A stretch of DNA of 64,000 bases from Riemerella anatipestifer (GCF_035666175.1 NZ_CP142016.1:496001-560000), one strand, 5' to 3'. Numbered from the stretch's first letter, positions 1 to 9,019 are shown. Numbers and translations: made by a program. Notes: generated from the sequence alone by a model not told the origin.

Positions 1-1465
1 CCAAGATTTTTACGGAACGGAGCGTATTTGCTATTTTTTCACATAAATCGTGGTCATCAGCCAAAGATTCTGGTAAATTTTCCTATTCAAAAAGCTGACG
101 AATAGCCTCTCCCTGACCCTCTCCAAAGGAGAGGGAATTTTCAAGAAAAGCGATTAGACTTTCGTCCACCATATAAGCAACGATTTCTTTTGGTGTATAA
201 AAACTGCCCGATTGTTTACGTGCGGACTCTTGTGTCTCTGGGTTAAAAGCGCCTAACAAGTTTTCAAAAACATTCCCTAATAATTCAGGATCTAATGCTA
301 CCTGAACTTCATTTGGCACATTTTCTTCCACTGTAAAATTATAGCGCTCCAATAAAGGAATTAATCCTTCATTTTTGTCATCGCCAAAGAAAACAACGTT
401 TGGAATAAATTCTCTGTGCTTCAGGTTTCCGTTTGGAAATTTTTTATCACTTCTACTAAATCCATCTAAATGATATTTTACCCCATCTGTACTTTCTTCT
501 TTATCAAGACATTCAAACAATCCTCCGTTCAAAAACGGAATTGGTCGGAATAAATTTAACACCTCCTCTTCAGCAATTTTGAACATTTCCGAATAACGAT
601 ATCGGGTTTTAATATCACGCTTATCAGCTAATTTTGCAAACTCTCGTTCTATTACTGCTTTATTTAAAGTTGCAAAAAATAAATTTTGTAAAATGGCATT
701 ATAGTAATTTCCATTGGAGAAACTCTCTGGATTAAAATCATTTAAAATTTCAGATAATCTATCTTTTTTAAATAATTCATCTGGAACTAAATGCTTTTGT
801 TTGATAAACCAAACAAACAATAATCGTGTAATTAGACGAATCATTTGTTCTTCAAGCTTCACACGATCATCATCAGATGTAGATGTATTGTTTGGAAATG
901 TAATACCAACTTCTGATTCAAGAGTCCATTGATACCACTTGAATAAATCATTGTAAAATTCTTTTGTTAGTTTTTCAACAGAAAAAGCTTCTTGAATAGC
1001 ATCTAAATCTTTAAACGTACAGTTGCCAATTCTATGTTTGAAAGTTTTATTGGTATCTTCTGGAGATACAAAATAGGTAAAGCGCTTCCAAGAAGAATAT
1101 TTCTTATCTGCTTTTCCGTCCCAGTTTCTTCGGATAAATGAAAACCTAAACTTCCCTGCATCATCATAAAAAACGAAAATTGCTCCATCTTTAAAATCTT
1201 CCTTAAGAACTAATTTTGCAATTTCAAATTGCTTTCTCTTAGAAGAGCGTTCAGTTAAAATTCCTTTGTGCTTACAACAGAAAACAATAAGTTCATCAGA
1301 ATTTTTAAACTCTACATTTCCTATTCTCGTTAATTCTGAAAAGTCAGAAAAATCTTTATCTTCAACAATATAGGTTAAATCTTCTAACTGTGGTTTTAAA
1401 TTCGCATTGTTTTAAAAAAAATCTGATAATAATTTTACTGAGAAGTTTTGTATAAGTTTGTCCAT
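1..1465 (-). pseudogene. Type IIG-like restriction-modification enzyme, broken and cut by the window edge
   Basis: Read leftward from an ATG at 1465, one frame stays open to the window edge except for a TAA at 1412-1414 (codon 18) and a TAG at 83-85. Sense codons continue beyond both stops in the same frame, so these are nonsense changes and not frameshifts. The readable middle has the layout of Eco57I-type fused restriction-methylase proteins: an N-terminal nuclease-like part, a helical region, then the GSFYTPKEIVAYM stretch that opens the N6-adenine methylase domain in this family. The methylase catalytic motif would lie left of the window. A palindromic repeat is embedded in frame just after GSFYTP. 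The assignment to an adenine methylase fused with a nuclease comes from family knowledge; the exact subtype is inferred. Confidence 0.7.
104..135. repeat. Small GC-rich palindromic repeat inserted in the RM gene
   Basis: CCCTCTCC at 117-124 and GGAGAGGG at 128-135 form a perfect 8-bp stem around AAA, with a further CTCTCCCTGA at 107-116 flanking it. This is far more GC-rich than its surroundings and codes in frame for a Ser-Leu-Ser-Phe-Gly-Glu-Gly-Gln-Gly-Glu segment. It resembles the dispersed small palindromic elements common in Bacteroidota genomes, which often show up as in-frame insertions. No second copy was noticed in this window. Confidence 0.55.
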
Positions 1466-1639
1466 TCCTTGATACTTTTCGTATTAAAAGTCTTGTAAAG
1501 ATAAGAAATATGTTGCTAATCGGTAGGGTATGTTTAGTATAATTTTTCAGTCTAATTATTTTAGAATTGTGAATTTTGGCAAAATCTATAGTTAAAACCC
1601 TCTCAACAACCCACTTAGTTTCTATTATAACTCATCTTC

Positions 1640-2832
1640 TCAAACTTCTATTTTTTTTCCTGATAATTCATTTGTGATTTTATCATGTTCTTCCTTAATA
1701 TCCTTAATGTTATTCGATATAAATTCTTCTTTTTGATTTCTAATATTAAGCAGTTTAAAAAGATTAGTTGTTTTACTTGAATCCTCAAAAATCTCTTCAA
1801 CTGCTGAAATAGGAATTTGATTTGCTTTAGTAGTTTTTTCAATTATCTCAATCATTATTCTCTTTCTTTCGGTATCATTCAGATTTTGCAGATTCGGAAT
1901 TTTTATACTTTCCTGTAAAATAGATTTTTTAAGTGTATTTTCTACTGATTCCAGATATTTTTTCTTTTCAACAGCAAAAACATTTTCATTGGTTAAGAGA
2001 GCGGAGTTTTTGCTTTTGAAAATAAAAACTTCTTTCTTTAGACTTTCAATTTTGTTTTTCAATTCTATAATTTGTTTATGCTTAGATTCCAACTCTGTTT
2101 TGTTTTTAAGAATTTGAATAGCATTCGTTTTGATTGCCTTTTTATAATTTTCAATAGTTTTGTCCGTTTTTATTTTCTGAAAACCGAGAAAATCCGATTG
2201 CTTCACAATTAAATCATCCGCTTTTTTAGAATTCATTTCCTGATGCATTTGTTTATATCGTTCTTCTAAAAACCCTCAAATCTTCTTCTTTCTTCTTGAT
2301 TTTAAATTCTACCGCCTCCAATCTTGTTAACGAACCAGAGATGCCTCTTTCCATCTCCAAACATTCTGCTGCCAAATCTTGCATTTTGGAATAATGAAAA
2401 GATTGATGTTTCAGCATTTTTCCCGTTTCCAAATCCTGCCAATCTGCAACCAAATGAGCATGATAGTTTGGTTTCCATGCTTTGGTGTCTTTATCGTAAT
2501 ACCCTTCATCTTTATGAATAGCAATCTGAAAAATCCGTATTCTAAGCTCTTCTTCCAATCTTTTTGATAGGTTATGTAGATCTTGCATCGTTGTAGTTTC
2601 TTTTATAACAACTACAGCTTCCCGAACTGGCATTGCATTTTTCTGTAATCTTCTACCTGATTTTTCCTTGCAATAATTTTCTATCTTTTGAATTCGGTCA
2701 GCAATTTTTTATTCCATCCAATATTCATTATTTGGAGTTAAATCTTTGCGGATATAATCAAAGGATTTTTTTTCTAAAATTGTGAATTTCGGAATCAAAC
2801 TTTACTACTTTAAAATTGATTGATGTCTTCAT
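1640..2832 (-). pseudogene. MobV/Bacteroidota-type relaxase (mobilization protein), decayed
   Basis: The ancestral start is the ATG at 2832. The frame is then broken three times: an extra base in the T8 run at 2766-2773 (A8 on the coding strand), a TAA at 2709-2711, and an extra base in the A5 run at 2268-2272. Joining the pieces gives a relaxase: an N-terminal segment with FDYIRKDLTPNNEYW, a central region with REAVVVIKE, FQIAIHKDEGYYD and the NYHAHLVADW stretch (HxH metal-binding motif of HUH relaxases), and a C-terminal coiled coil of about 200 residues rich in Lys and Glu. Such proteins nick oriT of mobilizable plasmids or integrative elements. Two of the three lesions are in homopolymers and could be sequencing errors; the TAA is not. 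Confidence 0.75.
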
Positions 2833-3296
2833 TATTCTTAAATTTAATATTGAGTTCACCTGTATCTTTTTTACACAGGTTTCCTAGCAACCTATATCTA
2901 TTTTATACAGGTTATTCACTGATCTTGTATTATTTTTATCGGTTAATAAAGCTGAATCTTATAATAACTTAATATGGGAAAATCCTCGCAGAGCGAAGAA
3001 GAAACTTTGTTGGGAGAGCATCGACCTTCAAAGTTGCGAATGAGCTCCTAACTTTTGCTAATAGTTGATAAAAATGTTCACACGCATTATTAGCGTTTTC
3101 TCTTGTATATTTGGTTGGATGAATTTATGTTGCTTTCTTGATGTTGCTGTTCGGGATTATGTTCCTTTAATTTAAAGGTAAAATTCATAGGTGCTAATAA
3201 TTCAATATTTAGACATAAAAAAACATATATTTACTTATGCAAATATATGTAAAATATTGATTTATTGGCATTTTATATATAAACAGTAATATTACT
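2833..3296. other. Non-coding remnant between relaxase and island edge
   Basis: No convincing gene is present. Next to the relaxase start are two consecutive inverted repeats: ACCTGT (2858-2863) with ACAGGT (2875-2880), then AACCTATA with TATACAGGTT ending at 2913. Their position directly upstream of a relaxase gene suits an oriT or a relaxase promoter/operator, but nothing proves it. The rest (about 2940-3296) holds only short frames and becomes very AT-rich toward the right. Confidence 0.4.
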
Positions 3297-3322
3297 AAGG
3301 TTCACCTCCCTTCCTCTCTGCA
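3297..3322 (+). other. Possible tRNA 3'-end fragment (attachment-site copy)
   Basis: AAGGTTCACCTCCC followed by TTCCTCTCTGCA looks like a degenerate T-arm plus the 3' acceptor strand of a serine-type tRNA (acceptor strand CCTCTCT, discriminator G, CA). No D-arm or anticodon arm precedes it, and a terminator hairpin follows directly, as after a real tRNA gene. Integrases that target tRNA 3' ends leave such a copy at the far edge of the island. The T-loop does not match TTCRANY fully, so this is tentative. Confidence 0.35.
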
Positions 3323-3334
3323 GTAAAATCTATG

Positions 3335-3368
3335 AAACACTCATTATGTAAAATGAGTGTTTTTTATT
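3335..3368 (+). terminator. Intrinsic terminator after the tRNA-like fragment
   Basis: AAACACTCATT (3335-3345) pairs perfectly with AATGAGTGTTT (3352-3362) around a 6-base loop and runs into a T tract. No intact + strand gene lies upstream in the window, which fits a terminator that once served a tRNA gene now displaced by the island. Confidence 0.7.
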
Positions 3369-3416
3369 TTTAGACTTTTTTTCGAAAAATTTTCATTAGA
3401 TTCTTTATAGCAAAAT

Positions 3417-3447
3417 AAAAAACCGTCTCAAAAAATGAAACGGTTCT
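3417..3447 (-). terminator. Terminator of the cold-shock operon
   Basis: On the minus strand the stem GAAACGGTT/AACCGTCTC (3421-3446) is followed by TTTTTTATTTT. It lies about 65 bases downstream of the small cold-shock gene and is the natural end of that operon. Confidence 0.65.
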
Positions 3448-3511
3448 CACTAGCTTTATTTTATTTAATCCTGTTTGTGTTGCTATTTTTCAGGATAAAA
3501 AGAAGATAGTA

Positions 3512-3703
3512 CTATGCTAATTTTACATTAACAGCATTAATCCCTTTTTTACCTTGTTGTAATTCGTAAACTACTTTATCATTTTCATGAATTTTAGTTT
3601 TTAAACCACTTGTGTGTACAAACACATCTTCTCCTCCGTTAGATGGAGTAATAAATCCGAAACCTTTTGTTTCGTTGAAAAATTTTACGGTGCCTTCTTG
3701 CAT
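3512..3703 (-). CDS. cspA: Cold-shock protein, CspA family
   Basis: A 63-residue single cold-shock domain, the normal length for the family. RNP1 is KGFGFI (residues 13-18) and RNP2 is VFVH (27-30), the surface that binds single-stranded RNA and DNA. Such proteins act as RNA chaperones that melt mRNA structure at low temperature. It is the last gene of a minus-strand set with a second cold-shock-domain protein (32 bases upstream) and an RhlE-type helicase, and is followed by a terminator. No separate promoter is evident in the short gap, so co-transcription from the helicase promoter is likely. Confidence 0.93.
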   Translation of the reverse strand: MQEGTVKFFNETKGFGFITPSNGGEDVFVHTSGLKTKIHENDKVVYELQQGKKGINAVNVKLA

Positions 3704-3735
3704 TGTAATTGAATTTAAGTTAATTATATTATTTT

Positions 3736-4173
3736 TTATTTTATCTTGATAACATTGATGGCAATGTAGCCTTTTGGTCCTTTTTCTTTTTCATAGCTTA
3801 CCTTATCATCTTTCTTTAAAACTTCGGATAATTGGTTAGCATGTACGAAAATACTTTCTTTAGAACGATGATCGTTAATAAACCCATAGCCCTTTTCTTC
3901 GTTATAGAACGTTACCGTACCTTTGTTAAAGGTTTCATCTACATCGTGAGGGGCTGCTCCTAGCTGAATATCTTCCAACGAAATTTCTACTTTTTCTGAT
4001 AAATCTGGTGGTGTATTTGTAATTTGTCCATTAGCATCTACATACACTAACATATCATCTAAGCTTTTACCTTTATTGTTATTATGTTTTCTTTCTTCTC
4101 TTCTAAGTGCCTTATCTTTTAGCTTCTGAAGTTTTTTCTTATCGTTCTCTTTTTTAGAATAAGTATCTCCCAT
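3736..4173 (-). CDS. Cold-shock-domain protein with basic N-terminal extension
   Basis: The 145-residue product has a highly charged N-terminus (residues 6-37, mostly Lys, Arg, Glu), an acidic linker (about 38-80) and a C-terminal cold-shock domain with RNP1 KGYGFI (94-99) and RNP2 IFVH (108-111). The domain should bind single-stranded RNA; the basic tail may add RNA or ribosome contacts (inference). It sits 15 bases after the RhlE-like helicase stop and before the small Csp gene, so the three probably form one RNA-remodelling operon. This long form with a basic tail is seen in Flavobacteriia alongside the short Csp. Confidence 0.88.
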   Translation of the reverse strand: MGDTYSKKENDKKKLQKLKDKALRREERKHNNNKGKSLDDMLVYVDANGQITNTPPDLSEKVEISLEDIQLGAAPHDVDETFNKGTVTFYNEEKGYGFINDHRSKESIFVHANQLSEVLKKDDKVSYEKEKGPKGYIAINVIKIK

Positions 4174-4188
4174 AGTTTTATTTTTTTA

Positions 4189-5304
4189 TTAGATTGCAGG
4201 TGCGGTGGTCATAGTGAAACCTATCAGCTTCTGTATATTCTTTAAATCCTTTCTTTCTTCAGTTCCACAAAACGAAATGGCATTTCCTGAAGTTCCTGCT
4301 CTACCCGTTCTACCTATTCTATGCACATAAGTTTCTGGCACATTGGGAAGCTCATAGTTAATTACCTGTGGCAATTCGTCTATATCTATCCCTCTAGCAG
4401 CGATATCTGTAGCGATTAAAACATTGATACGGTTATCTTTAAAATCTTTAAGTGCTTTCTGACGAGCATTCTGAGATTTATTACCATGTATTGCAGCAGC
4501 AAAAATTCCTGTTCTACCTAATTGTTTTACCAATCTATCCGCCCCATGCTTAGTTCTTGTAAAAATAAGCGACCTTAGCTCTGATGTATCTTTTAAAATA
4601 TTTATCAGTAGGTTGGTTTTATCATTTTTTTCTACAAAATAAACAGATTGTTCTATCGTTTTAGCCGTAGAAGATACTGGAGTTACCGTAACTTCCGCAG
4701 GGTTATCTAAAATAGTTTCTGCAAATTGTCTTATAGAATTAGGCATCGTAGCCGAGAAAAACAAAGTCTGCCTTTTCTTAGGAACTTTTGTAAGGATTTT
4801 TTTAACATCGTTTACAAATCCCATATCTAGCATACGGTCTGCCTCATCTAAAACTAAAATTTCTATTTGAGATAGACTAAGCAATCCTTGTTGCATTAAA
4901 TCTAGTAACCTCCCTGGAGTTGCTATCAAAATATCTACCCCTTGGCTCAAAGCTCTTTCTTGCTTCCCTTGAGGCACTCCTCCAAAAATTGATAAATGTT
5001 TTATATTCAAAAACTTGCTATATTGCTCTATATTTTCTTGAATTTGAATCGCTAATTCCCTTGTTGGTGTTAAAATCAACGCTCTAATAGATTTGCCTTT
5101 TTTAGGTGTCTCTGACAATATTTGCAATAACGGAATTGAGAAAGCGGCTGTTTTACCAGTACCTGTTTGGGCACACCCTATAAGGTCTCTACCTTCTAAA
5201 ATGGTTGGTATTGCTTTTTCTTGAATTGCGGTAGGTGTTGTATAACCAGCGTCAGATATTGCCTTTAAAATAGGACTTGATAATGATAATTGTGTAAAAT
5301 TCAT
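4189..5304 (-). CDS. rhlE: DEAD-box ATP-dependent RNA helicase, RhlE type
   Basis: Starting at the ATG at 5304 (MNFTQLSLS, the usual family start) gives 371 residues; an in-frame ATG at 5355 would add 17 unrelated residues. Helicase motifs run in order: Q-motif PTAIQ, motif I AQTGTGKT, PTRELA, DEAD, SAT, and HRIGRTGR near the end. The long basic C-terminal tail of many RhlE proteins is absent. These enzymes unwind RNA duplexes in ribosome assembly and mRNA decay and are often cold-induced. The gene leads a cold-shock operon and has a leader of more than 200 bases. Confidence 0.92.
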   Translation of the reverse strand: MNFTQLSLSSPILKAISDAGYTTPTAIQEKAIPTILEGRDLIGCAQTGTGKTAAFSIPLLQILSETPKKGKSIRALILTPTRELAIQIQENIEQYSKFLNIKHLSIFGGVPQGKQERALSQGVDILIATPGRLLDLMQQGLLSLSQIEILVLDEADRMLDMGFVNDVKKILTKVPKKRQTLFFSATMPNSIRQFAETILDNPAEVTVTPVSSTAKTIEQSVYFVEKNDKTNLLINILKDTSELRSLIFTRTKHGADRLVKQLGRTGIFAAAIHGNKSQNARQKALKDFKDNRINVLIATDIAARGIDIDELPQVINYELPNVPETYVHRIGRTGRAGTSGNAISFCGTEERKDLKNIQKLIGFTMTTAPAI

Positions 5305-5538
5305 AAATGATTTTGCCAAAAAACTATTGGCGTAAAGTAAACACTGCCTTCGCATAATAATAAGACTGTGTTAAATGTTTTTTTAGATTGTTATTCGTTT
5401 TAATATGCTATTATTTATATTGATAATGGCAACTAAAAAACACAAAAACTGAGGGAGTATTAAGAATAATTTTTCTAAAAAACTTTAATCAGAAAGTGGC
5501 ATAAGGAGCCGTTTTCATTAAATGATGGTACAAAGGTA
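5305..5538 (-). promoter_or_regulatory. Promoter and long leader of the cold-shock operon
   Basis: The best -7 box, TACCTTTG, lies at 5531-5538 on the minus strand, about 225 bases upstream of the helicase ATG. Everything between is non-coding. A long untranslated leader is the hallmark of cold-shock mRNAs such as E. coli cspA; whether this one folds as a thermosensor cannot be judged by eye. Confidence 0.5.
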
Positions 5539-5581
5539 GAGTAAATAAAATAGAATACACCATAAATTAGTAAATAAAAAA

Positions 5582-5620
5582 AATAATCACCTTAAACTAC
5601 TGGTTATTAAGATGATTATT
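5582..5620 (-). terminator. Terminator of rlmN
   Basis: AATAATCACCTTAA (5582-5595) and TTAAGATGATTATT (5607-5620) form a long AT-rich stem 20 bases downstream of the rlmN stop. A clear T run is missing on the minus strand, so it may be weak. Confidence 0.5.
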
Positions 5621-5639
5621 TTAATTAAATGTTTTTCTA

Positions 5640-6677
5640 CTACTCCTGTGTGGACTTATTAGCTAATTGTCCACAAGCCGCATCTATATCTCCTCCTCGG
5701 CTTCTTCTAATCATAACTGTGATACCGTGGCGTTCTAACTGTTCTACATAGTTCTGAGTGGCTTCAGGATTACTCCTATCATATTTTCCATCGCCTATTG
5801 AGTTATATTCTATAAGATTAACCTTAGTAGGTATTTTTTTACAGAACTTTATAAGTGCTTTTATGTCTTCATCGGTATCGTTAATCCCTTTCCAAATACA
5901 GTATTCTAAAGTAATGATAGAGCCTGTTTTTTCGTACCAATACTGTAAAGATTCCATAATATCCGTTAACGGAAATTTAGTGGAAAAAGGCATTATTTCG
6001 TTTCGTTTAGATTCTATCGCTGAATGTAAAGAAAGAGCTAGTTTAACCTTAAGATTTTCATCTGCCAACATTTTTATCATCTTAGGTATTCCAGAGGTAG
6101 ATACCGTAATTCTTCGTGGCGACATACCCAAGCCTTCAGGTTCTGTAATTTTTCTAATGGCTTCCACTACATTTTTATAGTTCATCATAGGCTCACCCAT
6201 TCCCATAAACACAATGTTAGAAAGAGGTCTATCAAAATACGCCTTACTCTGTTGGTCTATAAGTGCCACCTGATCTACAATCTCTGCAACTTCTAAATTT
6301 CGCATTCGTTTTAGCCTTGCCGTAGCACAAAACTCACAATTAAGCGAACATCCTACTTGAGACGAAACACATGCCGTTGTACGCGTATCGGTAGGGATAA
6401 GCACACTCTCCACCATAAGCCCATCGTGTAATTTAACACCATTTTTTATAGTTCCATCTTTACTTTTCTGGAGCAAATCTACTTTTACGGGTTTAATTAC
6501 AAAATCTTGCGCTATCCTTTCTCTAAGATTTTTGGAGAGGTTTGTCATTTCCTCAATAGAATGCCCATTTTTGCTCCACAACCAATCATAAACCTGTTTG
6601 GCACGAAACGGCTTCTCCCCAATGGAAGTAAAATAATCTTTAAGCTCATCTAAACTAAGGGTACGAATGTCTTTCAT
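5640..6677 (-). CDS. rlmN: 23S rRNA (A2503-C2)/tRNA (A37-C2) methyltransferase RlmN
   Basis: A 345-residue radical-SAM enzyme of normal length. CSLNCEFCAT carries the CxxxCxxC ligands of the 4Fe-4S cluster; TACVSSQVG and the C-terminal AACGQLA carry the two further cysteines that RlmN uses in its methyl-transfer chemistry. The enzyme methylates C2 of adenosine 2503 in 23S rRNA and of tRNA A37, supporting translational accuracy. It lies downstream of queA, another tRNA modification gene, on the same strand; a hairpin in the 83-base gap suggests separate transcripts. Confidence 0.96.
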   Translation of the reverse strand: MKDIRTLSLDELKDYFTSIGEKPFRAKQVYDWLWSKNGHSIEEMTNLSKNLRERIAQDFVIKPVKVDLLQKSKDGTIKNGVKLHDGLMVESVLIPTDTRTTACVSSQVGCSLNCEFCATARLKRMRNLEVAEIVDQVALIDQQSKAYFDRPLSNIVFMGMGEPMMNYKNVVEAIRKITEPEGLGMSPRRITVSTSGIPKMIKMLADENLKVKLALSLHSAIESKRNEIMPFSTKFPLTDIMESLQYWYEKTGSIITLEYCIWKGINDTDEDIKALIKFCKKIPTKVNLIEYNSIGDGKYDRSNPEATQNYVEQLERHGITVMIRRSRGGDIDAACGQLANKSTQE

Positions 6678-6693
6678 CTATCAGAAATGAGTG

Positions 6694-6727
6694 ATAATAA
6701 AAAAGTAACAAGCCTCCGAAAAGGCTT
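6694..6727 (-). terminator. Terminator of queA
   Basis: On the minus strand AAGCCT (6727-6722) pairs with AGGCTT (6715-6710), and a T-rich run follows at 6706-6694. It lies between queA and rlmN. Confidence 0.55.
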
Positions 6728-6760
6728 ATTACCTTATTTCAAGTTAATTATATTTACATT

Positions 6761-7810
6761 TTAAAGAATTAGCATTGCATCTCCGTAGGAGTAGAACTTG
6801 TACTTCTCTTTAACTGCCTCTTCGTAGGCATGCATTACAAAATCTTTACCTGCAAATGCAGCAATCATCATAATAAGAGTAGATTTCGGCGTGTGGAAAT
6901 TGGTAATCATAGAGTTAGCCACAGCAAAATCGTATGGTGGATAGATAAACTTATTCGTCCAACCGTGGTAAGCACTTAACTTTCTGTTAGATGAAACCGA
7001 AGTTTCTATGGTTCTCATCGTAGTAGTTCCTACTGCACAGATGCGTCTATCTTCATCTATAGCTTTGTTGATAATATCCGCATTTTTTTGGTCGATGAAC
7101 GCCTCTTCACACTCCATTTTGTGTTTTGACAAATCCTCTACCTCTATTGGGTTAAAAGTCCCTAAGCCCACATGTAGCGTTACTTCGGCAAAGTTAATCC
7201 CTTTTATCTCTAATCTTTTCATTAGATGTTTAGAGAAATGAAGCCCCGCAGTAGGCGCTGCTACCGCTCCCTCCTTTTTAGCATAGATTGTTTGGTATCT
7301 TTCTGCATCTTCTGGCTCTACTTCTCTTTTGATATATTTCGGTAGAGGTGTTTCTCCTAGCTCCTTTAATTTAGCACGAAACTCCTCGTAGCTTCCATCG
7401 TACAAGAATCTTAATGTTCTTCCTCTAGAAGTTGTATTATCTATAACCTCAGCTACTAAAGACTCATCTTCGTCAAAGAATAACTTATTTCCAATTCTTA
7501 TTTTTCTAGCAGGGTCTACCAATACGTCCCAAACACGAGTTTCTTTATCTAGCTCTCTTAAAAGGAAAACCTCTATTTTAGCTCCTGTTTTTTCTTTATT
7601 TCCGTATAGTCTCGCTGGGAAAACTTTAGTATTATTAAAGATAAACAAATCATTTTCATCAAAATAATCTATAACATCTTTAAAAAGTTTATGCTCTATG
7701 GTTTGATTTTTTCTATTAAGAACCATAAGTCTTGCCTCGTCTCTGTGCTCCGAAGGGTGTTCCGCAAGAAGCTCTGGTGGTAGATTGAAATTAAAATCAG
7801 AAGTTTTCAT
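6761..7810 (-). CDS. queA: S-adenosylmethionine:tRNA ribosyltransferase-isomerase QueA
   Basis: 349 residues, full length for QueA, with the conserved N-terminal [12 protein letters not shown], the AAPTAGLHF segment and NFHTPKSTL near the C-terminus. It transfers and isomerises the ribosyl part of SAM onto preQ1-modified tRNA, giving epoxyqueuosine at the wobble position of Asp, Asn, His and Tyr tRNAs. No preQ1 synthesis gene is nearby. A -7 promoter box lies at 7873-7880 and a strong hairpin stands at the predicted 5' end of the mRNA. Confidence 0.96.
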   Translation of the reverse strand: MKTSDFNFNLPPELLAEHPSEHRDEARLMVLNRKNQTIEHKLFKDVIDYFDENDLFIFNNTKVFPARLYGNKEKTGAKIEVFLLRELDKETRVWDVLVDPARKIRIGNKLFFDEDESLVAEVIDNTTSRGRTLRFLYDGSYEEFRAKLKELGETPLPKYIKREVEPEDAERYQTIYAKKEGAVAAPTAGLHFSKHLMKRLEIKGINFAEVTLHVGLGTFNPIEVEDLSKHKMECEEAFIDQKNADIINKAIDEDRRICAVGTTTMRTIETSVSSNRKLSAYHGWTNKFIYPPYDFAVANSMITNFHTPKSTLIMMIAAFAGKDFVMHAYEEAVKEKYKFYSYGDAMLIL

Positions 7811-7844
7811 TTTATATAAATATGTTTAAATTTTAAATACAAAA

Positions 7845-7880
7845 ACGGAAAATGATTTTCCGTTTGCGGTTGCAAATATA
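7845..7880 (-). promoter_or_regulatory. queA promoter with hairpin at the mRNA 5' end
   Basis: TATATTTG (7880-7873) is the -7 box. The predicted start, calibrated on the SRP RNA promoter in this window, is near 7868, exactly where an 11-bp stem begins (AAACGGAAAAT at 7867-7857 with ATTTTCCGTTT at 7855-7845). A short T-rich stretch follows. It may stabilise the mRNA or act as an attenuator; the upstream gene is divergent, so it is not that gene's terminator. Confidence 0.5.
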
Positions 7881-8029
7881 CAACTTACGAAACCCCTTTG
7901 TCAAGTCAAGCAGACCACACTAAACATAAACGACTAAATTACAATACTTTAAATATCAATTATTTTTTACAATTCACTAATAATGATAAAAACTGTAATT
8001 ATTCTTTTCACTATAAATAAATAGATTAG

Positions 8030-8037
8030 TATCTTTG
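8030..8037 (+). promoter_or_regulatory. -7 promoter box of the oxidoreductase gene
   Basis: TATCTTTG, a perfect TAnnTTTG, ends 20 bases before the ATG at 8057. This supports the ATG over the TTG at 8051. Confidence 0.6.
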
Positions 8038-8056
8038 AAGTACTTAAATTTTGGTT

Positions 8057-9019
8057 ATGATAAACGCTGGACTAGTAGGTGCAGGACACCTTGGGAAGAT
8101 ACATCTAAGATTATTACAACAGTCAGAAAAGTATAATTTGGTAGGGTTTTACGATGCTGATACAGAAAATGGTAAACGACTAGAAGCCGAATTTGGCTAT
8201 AAATACTATCCGAATTTTGAGGATTTACTCAACGATATTGAGATGTTGGACATTGTAACGCCTACTCTATTTCACTATGATTATGCCCAAAAAGCAATAG
8301 ACCACGGTAAGCATTTTTTTATAGAGAAACCTGTAACTCAAACTTTAGAACAAGCCGAAGACATCATCCGTAGATGTACCGAAAAAGGTATTAAAGCACA
8401 GGTAGGGCACGTGGAACGCTACAATCCTGCTTTTATTGCTACCAAACCCTACATACAAAACCCTATGTTTATAGAAATACATAGGTTAGCAGAGTTTAAT
8501 CCTAGAGGTACCGATGTTTCTGTTGTGCTAGACTTGATGATTCACGACTTGGACATTCTCTTAAGTCTTGTAAAATCTAAGGTTAAAAATATCCACGCTA
8601 GCGGTGTATGTATTGTAAGCAAAACGCCTGATATTACTAACGCTAGAATAGAGTTTGAAAATGGTTGTGTTGCTAATTTAACCACCTCTAGAATCTCTAT
8701 GAAAGCGATGAGAAAGAGCAGATTTTTCCAAAAAGACGCTTATATTTCCGTGGATTTTCTAGAGAAAAAAGCCGAAGTCATTAGAATGAAAGACGCTCCT
8801 GAAAACCCTTCTGACTTTGATATGATTATTGAAAATGCCGAAGGCGAAAAATCCCAAATTATTTTTGAATATCCTAACATACAGCCTAACAATGCCATCT
8901 TAGACGAACTAGAAAGTTTTGCAGAAGCCATTACCAATAACAAAGAGGTGGAAGTCTCTCTACAAGACGGTACAGAAGCCTTAAGAGTTGCTTTGGAGAT
9001 TATGAGGCTTATTAGCTAG
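8057..9019 (+). CDS. Gfo/Idh/MocA-family NAD(P)-dependent oxidoreductase
   Basis: 320 residues from the ATG at 8057. The N-terminus holds the Rossmann dinucleotide-binding motif GLVGAGHLGKIH, and EKPVTQ is the catalytic-lysine motif of the family. A C-terminal alpha/beta domain follows. Family members oxidise or reduce sugar and inositol carbons, but the substrate cannot be read from sequence and no sugar-pathway genes are adjacent. It stands divergently from queA and 57 bases before an unrelated secreted protein. Confidence 0.85.
   Translation: MINAGLVGAGHLGKIHLRLLQQSEKYNLVGFYDADTENGKRLEAEFGYKYYPNFEDLLNDIEMLDIVTPTLFHYDYAQKAIDHGKHFFIEKPVTQTLEQAEDIIRRCTEKGIKAQVGHVERYNPAFIATKPYIQNPMFIEIHRLAEFNPRGTDVSVVLDLMIHDLDILLSLVKSKVKNIHASGVCIVSKTPDITNARIEFENGCVANLTTSRISMKAMRKSRFFQKDAYISVDFLEKKAEVIRMKDAPENPSDFDMIIENAEGEKSQIIFEYPNIQPNNAILDELESFAEAITNNKEVEVSLQDGTEALRVALEIMRLIS

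Noticed and set aside
1..3300. An active mobile defence island
   Set aside because: Both recognisable genes are broken, and no integrase is in view; it is described as a remnant.
5758..6180. 140-codon frame opposite rlmN and other long antisense frames (for example opposite speA and the Crp gene)
   Set aside because: They lie wholly within well-supported genes on the other strand and have no recognisable domains or promoters.
7811..7880. preQ1 riboswitch upstream of queA
   Set aside because: Only one simple hairpin is present; no preQ1 aptamer sequence or pseudoknot partner is seen.
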